From an uncultured Eubacterium sp. (GTDB lineage Bacteria > Bacillota > Clostridia > Peptostreptococcales > Anaerovoracaceae), in the NCBI GenBank assembly GCA_905193765.1, contig CAJJPZ010000003.1, positions 1 through 51,890 on the forward strand: a DNA stretch of 51,890 nucleotides, written 5' to 3'. The position numbers and the translations under genes were made by a program. This document shows, piece by piece, positions 35,001-42,231 of the stretch. The number at the start of each line of letters is the position of its first letter. Position 1 is the first letter of the stretch. Below the pieces are notes generated by a model. The model saw only the letters and a list, made by a program, of their open reading frames with translations, had not been told where the DNA came from and did no database searches.

Positions 35001-35054
35001 GTGTTATACTAACACATAGAGACTAAGTTTGTCCTATTCCATATAACTATATGG
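35001..35054. promoter_or_regulatory. Divergent promoter region with two dyads (ureohydrolase/LysR)
   Basis: GTGTTA-TAC-TAACAC (35001-35015) and CCATATA-AC-TATATGG (35039-35054) are perfect dyads about 39 bases apart centre to centre, in the 402-base gap between the ureohydrolase gene and the divergent LysR gene. They are candidate operators of that regulator. The remaining sequence of the gap (35055-35284) shows no gene. Confidence 0.5.
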
Positions 35055-35284
35055 TATATGTAAAATCATATATCCGCTGCCGGTCAGGCAGGATCACCCG
35101 TATCACATGAGGCGCCGCGGAACCACAGATTTCTGCCATTTGCGGATCGCAGGAGCTCTCATGACAACCTGTGTGGAAAGGGACGAACTCTTTTGGCTGA
35201 TATGATATTTTTTGTCAAAGTGCTGTTTAGTACGTCTTCGCGCCTCCGTACATCTGTGATACCGGTAGGCTGAAAGGAGAAAAA

Positions 35285-36172
35285 ATGAATCTGAATTCTT
35301 TCGTATATGTCGCTGAAGTCGAGCGTTGCGGCTCCATAAACAGAGCAGCTCAGAACCTTTACACGTCCCAGTCCAATCTCAGCACGGCGCTTAAGGCGCT
35401 GGAGGACGAACTGGGATATCCGATATTCAGGCGCACCAGCAATGGCAGCGTGCCGACAGCCGAAGGTTATCTTTTCATACAGTCGGCGAAGGCGATCCTT
35501 GAGGAGATCGAAAAAATAAAGGACATCCCGAAACGGACCGGGATCGGTGACACCATTTCCCTGACCTGCAACTGGTCAGCTCAGGTGCTGCAGAGCCTTG
35601 TGGATTTCAAGGAACGAAACCATCCCGAAGCCCATGATACTTACAGGGAGACCAGTATCATGCAGACTTTCGACTGCATATATGAGAACCGCTACAGGCT
35701 GGCAATGATCGACTGTTTCCATTCCAATCTGGATAAATACTGTGAGATGGCGAGAAAGACCAACATCGAACCTGTCATCATGAAAGAAGGGATCCCGGCT
35801 GTGGCTCTGATGTCGGACACTCACCCGCTGGCCGGACAGGAAAGTGTGACCCTGAACGAAGTCTATGGATATCCTCTGGTACTTTTCGAAGACTACAGCG
35901 ACCCCTGCCAGATGGAGCTGATGAAGCTGCAGCCGTCCCAGCAGATACTCTACCTCTTTGACCGTGGCGGGCTGCTGGACGTTGTACAGACCAGCGACAG
36001 CATTTCCATACTCAAGAAAAACACCTTCGTGAATCCGGAGACCTATGGACTGGCTGAGCTAGCCATCAGCGACTTCCCTGACACCTACGATATCGTACTG
36101 CTGAAGCGCAGCTACTACCAGCTGAACAGCAGGGAGGAAGCCTTCATCAGACATCTGCAGGAGCAGCTTTAG
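35285..36172 (+). CDS. LysR family transcriptional regulator
   Basis: This intact 295-residue LysR regulator has an N-terminal winged helix-turn-helix (FVYVAEVERCGSINRAAQNLYTSQSNLSTALKALEDELGYPIFRR) and a C-terminal substrate-binding domain (from about residue 90, DTISLTCNWSAQVLQSLVDF, to the end). GAAAGGAGAAAAA precedes the ATG. It is divergent from the ureohydrolase-YjiH operon, the usual arrangement of a LysR protein with its target, so regulation of polyamine or guanidino-compound use is likely but unproven. It ends at a perfect terminator. Confidence 0.92.
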   Translation: MNLNSFVYVAEVERCGSINRAAQNLYTSQSNLSTALKALEDELGYPIFRRTSNGSVPTAEGYLFIQSAKAILEEIEKIKDIPKRTGIGDTISLTCNWSAQVLQSLVDFKERNHPEAHDTYRETSIMQTFDCIYENRYRLAMIDCFHSNLDKYCEMARKTNIEPVIMKEGIPAVALMSDTHPLAGQESVTLNEVYGYPLVLFEDYSDPCQMELMKLQPSQQILYLFDRGGLLDVVQTSDSISILKKNTFVNPETYGLAELAISDFPDTYDIVLLKRSYYQLNSREEAFIRHLQEQL

Positions 36173-36283
36173 CACCATCCCCGCGCATGTGTGGAAAGCC
36201 GGCAGACTGACCACCGGTGTTCATCAGAGCACTGTACTGCGTTGCCGTTCACCAGGGATTTCCCGCCATGTTCTGCAGCACCG

Positions 36284-36314
36284 ATCCTGCAGCCTGCAGG
36301 ATTCACTTTTTCTT
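36284..36314 (+). terminator. Terminator of the LysR gene
   Basis: ATCCTGCAG-CC-TGCAGGAT is a perfect stem followed by TCACTTTTTCTT. It overlaps the last codons of the convergent HIRAN gene and may serve both. Confidence 0.75.
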
Positions 36315-36605
36315 ACGGTTAAGGGTACATATTATCCCGCAGTCGGTTATCAGCCGTACGGTTGCAGTTCCTTTGTTCCCAAACCTGTCGTAAAGTCTGC
36401 CGGCGCTCATGCTCTCGCCTGCCACTGTATACGGGCTGTTTGCAACATATCCGATCTTTCCAAGCCCCGGCAGCTCCACTCTGATCGCCTCTCTGTCATA
36501 ATCATTGTCCGGCTCCTTGATCAGCTTTACCTGCATGCCTTTTTCAAGGAAATCTCTGCCGTAATAGTGCTTCGTGCCCGTCAATGTAAAATAAGTCTTT
36601 GCCAT
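36303..36605 (-). CDS. HIRAN domain protein
   Basis: A 100-residue protein that is essentially one HIRAN domain: KTYFTLTGTKHYYGRDFLEKGMQVKLIKEPDNDYDREAIRVELPGLGKIGYVANSPYTV. In eukaryotic HLTF and many bacterial proteins this OB-like domain binds DNA 3' ends or stalled-fork structures; stand-alone bacterial copies are of unknown function. ATG 36605 follows AAAGGAGTGAACAGA. It is read 23 bases after a 33-residue small protein gene, with which it forms a small operon. The lysine-rich C-terminus (NRKKK) overlaps the terminator of the convergent LysR gene. Confidence 0.85.
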   Translation of the reverse strand: MAKTYFTLTGTKHYYGRDFLEKGMQVKLIKEPDNDYDREAIRVELPGLGKIGYVANSPYTVAGESMSAGRLYDRFGNKGTATVRLITDCGIICTLNRKKK

Positions 36606-36628
36606 TCTGTTCACTCCTTTCGCATACT

Positions 36629-36730
36629 TTAAGCTTCCAGCACCTCGTAATAATCCGTTTCATCAGCAAACAGTCTGTATACCCCGTTTACCAGACCCAT
36701 GTATCCGTTTTCCGTAAAATAGCCTTTCAT
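36629..36730 (-). CDS. Small conserved-looking protein, 33 residues
   Basis: A 33-codon gene beginning MKGYFTENGYMGLVNGVY and ending DYYEVLEA. It has a near-perfect ribosome site (AAAAGGAGACGATGAA) at the right distance from the ATG and ends 23 bases before the HIRAN start, so it is very likely translated. The sequence is rich in Gly and Tyr with no signal peptide or membrane helix. I recall very similar short proteins (MKGYF..GYMG.V.G.Y.LFA.E.DYYE) as hypothetical proteins in other Clostridia, but cannot cite or confirm one here. The function is unknown; association with the HIRAN protein hints at a shared role. Confidence 0.7.
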   Translation of the reverse strand: MKGYFTENGYMGLVNGVYRLFADETDYYEVLEA

Positions 36731-36964
36731 TTCATCGTCTCCTTTTCGAAAATCCCGTTCATTTATCTTATACCTGTATTATAAATAGTTTAGTGTCCCA
36801 AAAAACGGACTCAAACAGCGCCGGACAGTTTTTTTGAACCGGGATCATGATATTATTGATACGGAGTTTGCACGCAGCCATCCACCGTGATGTACATGTA
36901 AAACGCCGGAACATCGATAAACAATTGAAATCCTCCGGGAAATGATCCGTCACGTAAAAAACAC

Positions 36965-36995
36965 TTGACCTGAACCTGACTTCAGGTCTTATCAT
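36965..36995 (+). promoter_or_regulatory. MerR-type promoter of the flavodoxin gene
   Basis: TTGACC (36965-36970) and TATCAT (36990-36995) are separated by 19 bases. GACCTGA...TCAGGTC (36967-36988) is a dyad centred in that over-long spacer. This layout is diagnostic of promoters activated by MerR-family regulators (SoxR, CueR and relatives). The start codon lies about 64 bases downstream. No merR gene is present in the window. The rest of 36731-36964 shows no gene. Confidence 0.75.
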
Positions 36996-37058
36996 TGAAT
37001 CATCATGAACAATAAAATTTCAACACCGATAAATAAAACAGGACAGGAGTGATGGAAA

Positions 37059-37535
37059 ATGAAAAAGACACTGACAGCTTATTTCTCAGTAAGCGGAGTT
37101 ACCGCAAAAGCAGCTATAGCCGTTGCAGGAGCCGCCGGTTCCGAAATATTCGAGATAAAACCGGCTGTGCCTTACACCTCGGCCGATCTCAACTGGATGG
37201 ACAAGAAAAGCCGGAGCACCGTTGAGATGAACGACCCGGCATGCCGTCCGGAGATCGCATCCAGAGTCGATGATATGGACAGCTATGATACCATATTCCT
37301 GGGATTCCCTATATGGTGGTACAGAGAACCCAGCATCATCGATACTTTCCTTGAAAGCTATGATTTCACAGGGAAGAAGATCATACTTTTCGCCACATCC
37401 GGCGGAAGCAGTTTCGGCAAAACAGCTCAAGGCCTGAAAAAGCTGGCTCCCGGCGCAGACATCGTCGAAGGCAGGCTCCTCAACGGCAGACCAGGCAGCG
37501 CTGCGCTCAAAGAATGGATCAGCGAGATCATATGA
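37059..37535 (+). CDS. Flavodoxin
   Basis: A 158-residue short-chain flavodoxin-like protein. The FMN phosphate loop is a variant (AYFSVSGVTAKAA at residues 7-19, instead of S/T-G-N-T). The segment FLGFPIWWYREPSIIDTFLESYDF gives the usual isoalloxazine-flanking Trp residues, and FATSGGSSFGKTAQGLKKL completes the fold. It matches the flavodoxin family often encoded near stress or redox regulators in Firmicutes. ACAGGAGTGATGGAAA precedes the ATG. Transcription is probably controlled by a MerR-family activator through the 19-base-spacer promoter upstream, perhaps in response to oxidative or redox-cycling compounds. It stands alone. Confidence 0.9.
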   Translation: MKKTLTAYFSVSGVTAKAAIAVAGAAGSEIFEIKPAVPYTSADLNWMDKKSRSTVEMNDPACRPEIASRVDDMDSYDTIFLGFPIWWYREPSIIDTFLESYDFTGKKIILFATSGGSSFGKTAQGLKKLAPGADIVEGRLLNGRPGSAALKEWISEII

Positions 37536-37613
37536 TCTCAGGCTGAGCCCCGACTACTGAAATTTCATGAACATATTCATAACGGTACTTAAAACCGTGC
37601 TATGACAGACAAG

Positions 37614-37910
37614 AGTAGAGTTTTGGACATGTTTTTGTCGAAACTCTACTCCTGTTCATTTGTATTCTGTTGTGTTTTTTCTCTTCCGCTGCTAATGGTA
37701 GAGAATCCGATATGAAATTTTTAAAAATCTACTCATCACTTGTGATTTCGGTGCTTCATCAGTCTGTTCGCCAGTGTGATGATGCCGAAGAGTAGGTTTT
37801 CAGATAAAAAATCCTGATTATCCTACCATATCTGCAGCTTGCTGCCGGTCACGCAGGATGTTACGGGCTGCAGGGTAGATTTATTTCAAAAAACAGCCTG
37901 TTTTCCTACT
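37614..37910 (-). repeat. Complete family A four-hairpin element, copy 2
   Basis: Four 37-bp palindromic modules lie at 37614-37650, 37697-37733, 37791-37827 and 37874-37910, separated by 46, 57 and 46 bases; the total is 297 bp. All begin RGTAGR and end YCTACY. Read in reverse, modules 4, 3, 2, 1 align one-to-one with modules 1, 2, 3, 4 of the element at 43913-44209, and parts of the middle gap also align (AACAG-CTGATG). The first module forms a near-perfect hairpin (AGTAGAGTTTTGGACA / TGTCGAAACTCTACT). No gene is visible between 37536 and 38039. Confidence 0.85.
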
Positions 37911-38039
37911 CTGACGATATATCGAGCCGGTATCCTGGCATGTTGAAAGATATTCCTTCTTGCATATGGCTATTGACTGATCTCCGCAGCAAGATCCATC
38001 AGTACGTACCTTGTGGAATCCCATGCAACGCTCACCTGG

Positions 38040-38400
38040 AGACCTGCGGATTTTCCCCAGCTTCAGCTGGAGTGGAAAATGCGACAGCAGGGAGCGAAGC
38101 GAGTCGGAGCACCGAAGGTGCGTTGCAACGTTCGCTGGCGCTCACTCCTCCGCCTGCGGCTGCGCTGTCCAGCCTGCCATGCAAATTGCCTTACGGCTCT
38201 TTGGGCAGGATGGCGTTTTTCCCCAGCTTCAGCTGGAGTGGAAAATGCGACAGCAGGGAGCAAAGCGAGTCGGAGCACCGAAGGTGCGTTACCCCAGCGA
38301 ATTCACGAGCTGAGGAAGGTCCCATGCGAGAGTTCCCCGGCTTTAGCCGGTTCGGAACTAACCGCTCAGGTCTGCTGGCCAGTGATCCGCCTTTGAAACT
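38040..38400. repeat. Family D hairpin mosaic, copy 2
   Basis: A long unit starting TTTTCCCCAGCTTCAGCTGG recurs at 38051 and 38217, 166 bases apart (twice 83). Within it are CGAAGCGAGTCGGAGCACC and GCACCGAAGGTGCGTT hairpins. The block GGAAGGTCCCATGCGAGAG (38314-38332) is the inverse of one in copies 1 and 3. Open frames through it (up to 179 codons) reflect the repeat and lack ribosome sites. It lies between the family A element and the 3' end of the sirtuin gene; 38401-38503 shows no gene. Confidence 0.8.
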
Positions 38401-38503
38401 TCGGACGTCGCAATTATACAATAGGCCATCATGCCGCCGGACATGGCTCGTGCTGCGGCAAGTCTTTACTATGCTGTGAAAGGCCTTGGTCCTCACTTTG
38501 GCA

Positions 38504-40015
38504 TCATCTCAGCATATGTTTTATGGCTTTCCCGATATCTGCATCTATACAGATCGAACGGCGGCGGATATCGGCCGGCGCGCCAGTTTCACCCAGGTTG
38601 ATGCATGCATATACAGCATCCCGGTTCTGCGCGGTCATTTTCCAGAAAGGGTATTTGATTATCACCGGGGTGTTGCCACCGACCCCCAGCTCCAGGTAAA
38701 CGACTCTGCCTTTCCTGTGATGCTCCAGGGAAGCGCTGTACCTTGCGGCGGCTTCGTGCCAGCCGTCATCCTCCACAAAGCTGCCGTCGGCTCTCAGGTT
38801 CATGGTCATCGGTCTGCCGCATACGGGACAACGCGGCACCAGCTCCGATGGTATTTCCATCTTCAATGGTCCGGAGCTGCCGTCACATCTGCTCACTAAA
38901 CCGGTTTCGCGTAGAATTGCGGAGCTTACTGCCTGAGCAAGGCTATGCCCGGCACCGTGTATATCTGCGCCCCCAGTTTCGTGCGAAACTTCAGGATTAT
39001 CCTGCGGATCCCGGATCTTCCGGTCCTCCGCCAGTGTCACCGTACCCACACCAGCAGGATCATCGCTAAAGCACTGCCCTTTCCATGAAAAATTGTCCGG
39101 TCCTGAAACGTCCGTTAGTTTATAGTCACCGGAATCCTTCATTATATGGTCGCCTGTCGTCATGATATCTCCATCGCGGTCTGGCACAGCGCCCTGGGCG
39201 CGAAGCATCTTCAGGATCCCATCCCGGTTGTCGTATGTTTTGTGATGACACGGCTTCGAGCACTGCCACAGGCCATAATCGCCCTGGGTGTAAAACAACC
39301 GCGTCTTGTCGAACCCGGCCTTCTGGAAGCAGTGGTCGACATTCGTCGTCAGCACGAAATAATCTTTGCGCTCGACCAGCTTCAGCAGGTCATCGTACAT
39401 CGGCTCCGGCGCATCCATGTAGCGATTAATCCAGATGTAGCGACTCCAGTATGCCCAGTACTCCTCCAGCGACCGGTAGGGGTAGAAGCCCCCGCAGTAC
39501 ATGTCGTGGAAACCGTACTTTTGCTCGAAGTCCGCGAAGTATTTCCTGAACCGAGCTCCGGAATATGTGAATCCGGCCGATGTAGAAAGTCCGGCGCCTG
39601 CTCCGATCACTACGACATCCGCCTGATCTATCAACCGTTTCAGACTGTCTGCCATGGCTGCAGCCTCTCCCGAAAGCCATGTGTCCGGAGCTGCTATCAG
39701 CTCCGCATTGTGACTACCGTTGTCACGGAAATTCGTGTTTTTACGGGTCGCATCAGAATCCCGCGGCGTGTGGCCTGCCGGTTCTGCGGTATCTCCACAC
39801 ATCACTTCAGCCGGGGCTGCCGTCAGCGCCGCATTGTGATTACCGTTGTCACGGAGAGCCGCGATTTTGCAAGCCGCTTCAGACTCCCGCGATTCCCGCA
39901 CTGCTGGCTCGGGCGCGCCTCCGCTCACCTTCTCTACCGGGTTCTCTGTCGCAGTTTTCCTGCCCTCATCCCAGCATCTGTCTGTAGATATCGTAGTCTT
40001 TTTCCTTGAAAACAT
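38504..40015 (-). CDS. SirTM-class sirtuin with long N-terminal extension and internal insertion
   Basis: An NAD-dependent sirtuin of the macrodomain-linked M class, which in Staphylococcus and Streptococcus acts as a protein ADP-ribosyltransferase rather than a deacetylase. Core motifs: VVVIGAGAGLSTSAGFTYSG, LTTNVDHCFQKAG, GDYGLWQCSKPCHHKTYDN and CPVCGRPMTMNLRADGSFVEDDGWHE. The four zinc cysteines fall in the two last motifs. Between them is an insertion of about 105 mostly polar residues. ATG 40015 lies in the end of the macrodomain gene and has a perfect site (GGAGGTGATT). It gives 503 residues, with a 120-residue N-terminal extension that contains an in-frame 126-base tandem duplication. 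A family-like start is ATG 39655 (MADSLKRLIDQADVVV), 383 residues. Confidence 0.85.
   Translation of the reverse strand: MFSRKKTTISTDRCWDEGRKTATENPVEKVSGGAPEPAVRESRESEAACKIAALRDNGNHNAALTAAPAEVMCGDTAEPAGHTPRDSDATRKNTNFRDNGSHNAELIAAPDTWLSGEAAAMADSLKRLIDQADVVVIGAGAGLSTSAGFTYSGARFRKYFADFEQKYGFHDMYCGGFYPYRSLEEYWAYWSRYIWINRYMDAPEPMYDDLLKLVERKDYFVLTTNVDHCFQKAGFDKTRLFYTQGDYGLWQCSKPCHHKTYDNRDGILKMLRAQGAVPDRDGDIMTTGDHIMKDSGDYKLTDVSGPDNFSWKGQCFSDDPAGVGTVTLAEDRKIRDPQDNPEVSHETGGADIHGAGHSLAQAVSSAILRETGLVSRCDGSSGPLKMEIPSELVPRCPVCGRPMTMNLRADGSFVEDDGWHEAAARYSASLEHHRKGRVVYLELGVGGNTPVIIKYPFWKMTAQNRDAVYACINLGETGAPADIRRRSICIDADIGKAIKHMLR
39705..39890. repeat. 126-bp in-frame tandem duplication in the sirtuin 5' region
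   Basis: The segment GCATTGTGA-TACCGTTGTCACGGA occurs at 39705 and again at 39831, exactly 126 bases (42 codons) apart. The surrounding residues align (RDSDATRKNTNFRDNGSHNAEL and RESEAACKIAALRDNGNHNAAL). The repeated core contains a GTGAC...GTCAC dyad. It lies in the part of the gene outside the conserved sirtuin domain. Confidence 0.75.
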
Positions 40016-40739
40016 TGAAAATCACCTCCGGGCTGTTTCTGTTTGCTGCCATGAATTCTTTTACTGTCCTGACTGCGATCTCCGCTGCGGTATCGTTTGG
40101 AAAATGGAATTCTCCCGTGGAAATGCAGCAGAATGCAACACTTTCCAGCCCCTTCTCCGCTGCAAGTTCCAGACACGATCTGTAGCAATCCGCCAGCAGC
40201 TCGCGATCCCTGTCCATCAGCCTGCCATGCACGATGGGCCCCACTGTATGCAGCACGTACCTGCAAGGCAGATTGTAGGCTTCGGTTATTTTTGCATGTC
40301 CGGTACCCTCCGCATGACCCTGCCTCTCCATGATCCCGGCGCAGGCGTTTCGCAGCTGGACGCCGCTGAAAGTGTGGATGCAGTTGTCTATGCACCGATG
40401 GTTGGGGTGATAGCATCCCGTCATTCCGCTGTTGGCGGCGTTCACGATGGCGTCGCACCGCAGAGTCGTGATATCTCCCCGCCAGAGATATATTTTATCC
40501 TGCAAAGGCTCCAGCTGGCGTACATCTGTGATGCCTTTGCGCTTCAGCTCCTCCTGCAGGTATCTATCCTGGACTTCGACGAAACCACGGGATATGGGCC
40601 CGGGCATGCGCACGTTCATGAGTCCGCGCAGCAGCTGCCTCCGGCCGTCTTCATCCTTAGGGATCATGATCCCTCGGTACTCGCCGCTTTCCCTGAGCAG
40701 TTCTTTGATGAGCCATAGTCTTCTTTCATTCTGTTCCAT
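39966..40739 (-). CDS. Zinc-type macrodomain protein-ADP-ribose hydrolase
   Basis: A 257-residue macrodomain protein of the SirTM-linked zinc-containing class. After a helical N-terminal region (to about residue 60) the macrodomain shows LWRGDITTLRCDAIVNAANSGMTGCYHPNHRCIDNCIHTFSG, which includes the His/Cys residues that hold zinc in this class. GTGHAKITEAYNLPCRYVLHTVGPIVHG and FCCISTGEFHFPNDTAAEIA follow. Such enzymes remove ADP-ribose that the partner sirtuin attaches to a lipoylated carrier protein. ATG 40739 follows AAGGAGGCAGCCTC and gives the normal family length; 113 upstream codons in frame are not family-like. It overlaps the sirtuin start. The usual partners (GcvH-L, lipoate ligase) are not adjacent. 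Confidence 0.9.
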   Translation of the reverse strand: MEQNERRLWLIKELLRESGEYRGIMIPKDEDGRRQLLRGLMNVRMPGPISRGFVEVQDRYLQEELKRKGITDVRQLEPLQDKIYLWRGDITTLRCDAIVNAANSGMTGCYHPNHRCIDNCIHTFSGVQLRNACAGIMERQGHAEGTGHAKITEAYNLPCRYVLHTVGPIVHGRLMDRDRELLADCYRSCLELAAEKGLESVAFCCISTGEFHFPNDTAAEIAVRTVKEFMAANRNSPEVIFNVFKEKDYDIYRQMLG

Positions 40740-40876
40740 GAGGCTGCCTCCTTCTGTTTTCAGTGTACACTCTTCGCGCGTGTCCCTCAACCGTTTTGAA
40801 TGCTCTGCCGTGATATTCGATGCGGAGGATGTCCTGTCCGGCGATCCTGCCCGACGGTCTGACTGACATCTGATGC

Positions 40877-41176
40877 TTGATCGTACCACCGGACTTGGAG
40901 AGCAGTTTCGATACTTTCTCAGATTTGACACTCCGCCAGACAGTCTTTCTTGCCCCCATTGTGATGAGGCTGTATCGATATCAGTGTCTTCCACAGGTTC
41001 ATCGATACTTTCCACTGGCAGTAGGATGTGCGGGCGTCCGTCAACCCCTCCTGTGTTCCAAAGTTTATCAAAATACATAATACTGTGACTGATAGCCGGA
41101 TCTACTGACCTTCATCACAAACTTCTTCGTTCCGAAGTGTATCTAGCCCCAGTATCACGCGACCGGTTTCGATACA
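40877..41176. repeat. Family B modules, cluster 2
   Basis: Three 39-bp modules lie at 40877-40915 (degenerate left arm), 40971-41009 (TGTATCG...CGATACT) and 41138-41176 (TGTATCT...CGATACA), with gaps of 55 and 128 bases. They fill the gap between the macrodomain gene and the pyridoxamine-oxidase-like gene (40740-41233), which holds no gene. Confidence 0.6.
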
Positions 41177-41233
41177 TCCTCACTTTTGAGACGCTTTGTG
41201 ATTTTGCATACGGCAGTTCATCCTGCAGATCTG

Positions 41234-41629
41234 CTAAAATTCATATGGCGGCTCGCCCGAGAAGTCGGCTATGACGCCGTGCGGCGCTTCCAGATAGAAC
41301 ACCTCGAAAATCGGATTATCGGTGGAATCGTACTGCCCCTTCACGATCGGGTTCTGCATACACATCTCCTTTGCTGCCATATTGTTTTCGAAAATGGCTC
41401 TGCCATGCAGCCGGAGCCATGCATACGAGGGGCTCGACACCGATATCTCGATCTCCGGATTTGCCTGCATGTCCTTGTAGACTTCCTTCGTGTTGTTGGT
41501 GCAGAACCACAGTCTGCCGTCGAGCTCGCCTGCGAACATGAACGGGCGGCACTTCGCCTTGCCGTCGCGGCCTACTGTTGCCAGATACTGCACCGGATTT
41601 TCTTTCAGGAATTCTGCTGCTTTTTTCAT
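41234..41629 (-). CDS. Pyridoxamine 5'-phosphate oxidase-like flavin protein
   Basis: A 131-residue split-barrel protein of the pyridoxamine-5'-phosphate-oxidase-like family: MKKAAEFLKENPVQYLATVGRDGKAKCRPFMFAGELDGRLWFCTNNTKEVYKDMQANPEIEI. Such small proteins usually bind FMN or F420 and act on unknown substrates; real PdxH is much longer. ATG 41629 follows CGGAGGTAACCAAA. Further upstream codons in frame lie beyond the predicted transcription start, so the short form is preferred. Its promoter carries the same sequence as the promoter of the nearby Rrf2 gene, so the Rrf2 protein probably represses it. Confidence 0.88.
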   Translation of the reverse strand: MKKAAEFLKENPVQYLATVGRDGKAKCRPFMFAGELDGRLWFCTNNTKEVYKDMQANPEIEISVSSPSYAWLRLHGRAIFENNMAAKEMCMQNPIVKGQYDSTDNPIFEVFYLEAPHGVIADFSGEPPYEF

Positions 41630-41774
41630 TTTGGTTACCTCCGTTTGTCTGTTGCCGCCGGTATCGGCCCGGGCGGCTTCCCGACAGCCCGCATGAAACC
41701 TGTGACTGGACTGTCGATCCACAGGATGATATGCAAACTGTCGCTTTGTTGTAATATCGTTTGTTACAATCACG

Positions 41775-41811
41775 ATCATAACAGACGTTCGTTGTAACGT
41801 CAATAGTTACA
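41775..41811 (-). promoter_or_regulatory. Promoter and Rrf2-type operator of the PNPOx-like gene
   Basis: On the minus strand TTGACG (41798-41803) and TATGAT (41775-41780) are 17 bases apart. The dyad TGTAAC-GTCAATA-GTTACA (41793-41811) overlaps the -35. The same TATTGACGTTACA sequence and spacing occur upstream of the Rrf2 gene. Confidence 0.7.
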
Positions 41812-41924
41812 GCAAAACTTTTTATGATATATCGCTCTTCTATGTGCCCTCTACGCAGGATCTTGCCCCGTAAAACATTGCTGAGGCAAGCGCTACCACC
41901 GCTTCCGATGGCGGTTGACCACCT

Positions 41925-42222
41925 CGCATGTACACAAACCGCCCGATTAAAGCCAAATTGTACACACGCAAAAAAACCGCTGGTTTTTTTGCGCATAAAC
42001 ATACACGTAAATTCAGCGGTTTCGAGGCGTTTGTTGCATAATCATTCAGGTGTCAGGTGGACGTATCCCATCAAGATCCCATCAGTGATGATTTTTTCGC
42101 GCATTTTATATGTATTTTTGGTATTAAATAGCAAAACGTGTGTACATTTTGAGTCCGAACAGCGTTTTTGTGTACATAAACAGCATAAAAAAAGGTGTTT
42201 TTGAGATATGTATATTTAAACA
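41925..42222. repeat. Family C intergenic element, copy 3
   Basis: A 38-bp module at 41929-41966 (TGTACACAAA...TTGTACACA), a degenerate middle palindrome 62 bases further (41991, CATAAACATACACG), a second 38-bp module at 42139-42176 (TGTGTACATTTT...TTTGTGTACA), and ATGTATATTTA at 42208, 69 bases after the second module start. The layout equals copies 1 and 2 except for 10 extra bases, about one helical turn, before the second module. It lies between the PNPOx promoter and the 3' end of the Rrf2 gene. Confidence 0.72.
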
Positions 42223-42231
42223 TTCGAAGTC

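Noticed and set aside
37614..37910. CRISPR-like array (regularly spaced similar units)
   Set aside because: Units are palindromic with variable interiors and only 6 conserved end bases, spacers differ in length in a fixed pattern, and there are no cas genes. Direct repeats are not identical.
37940..38479. 179-codon open frame through the family D mosaic
   Set aside because: The peptide is a translation of repeated hairpins (for example SRSTEGAL), without a ribosome site; similar frames appear at other D copies.
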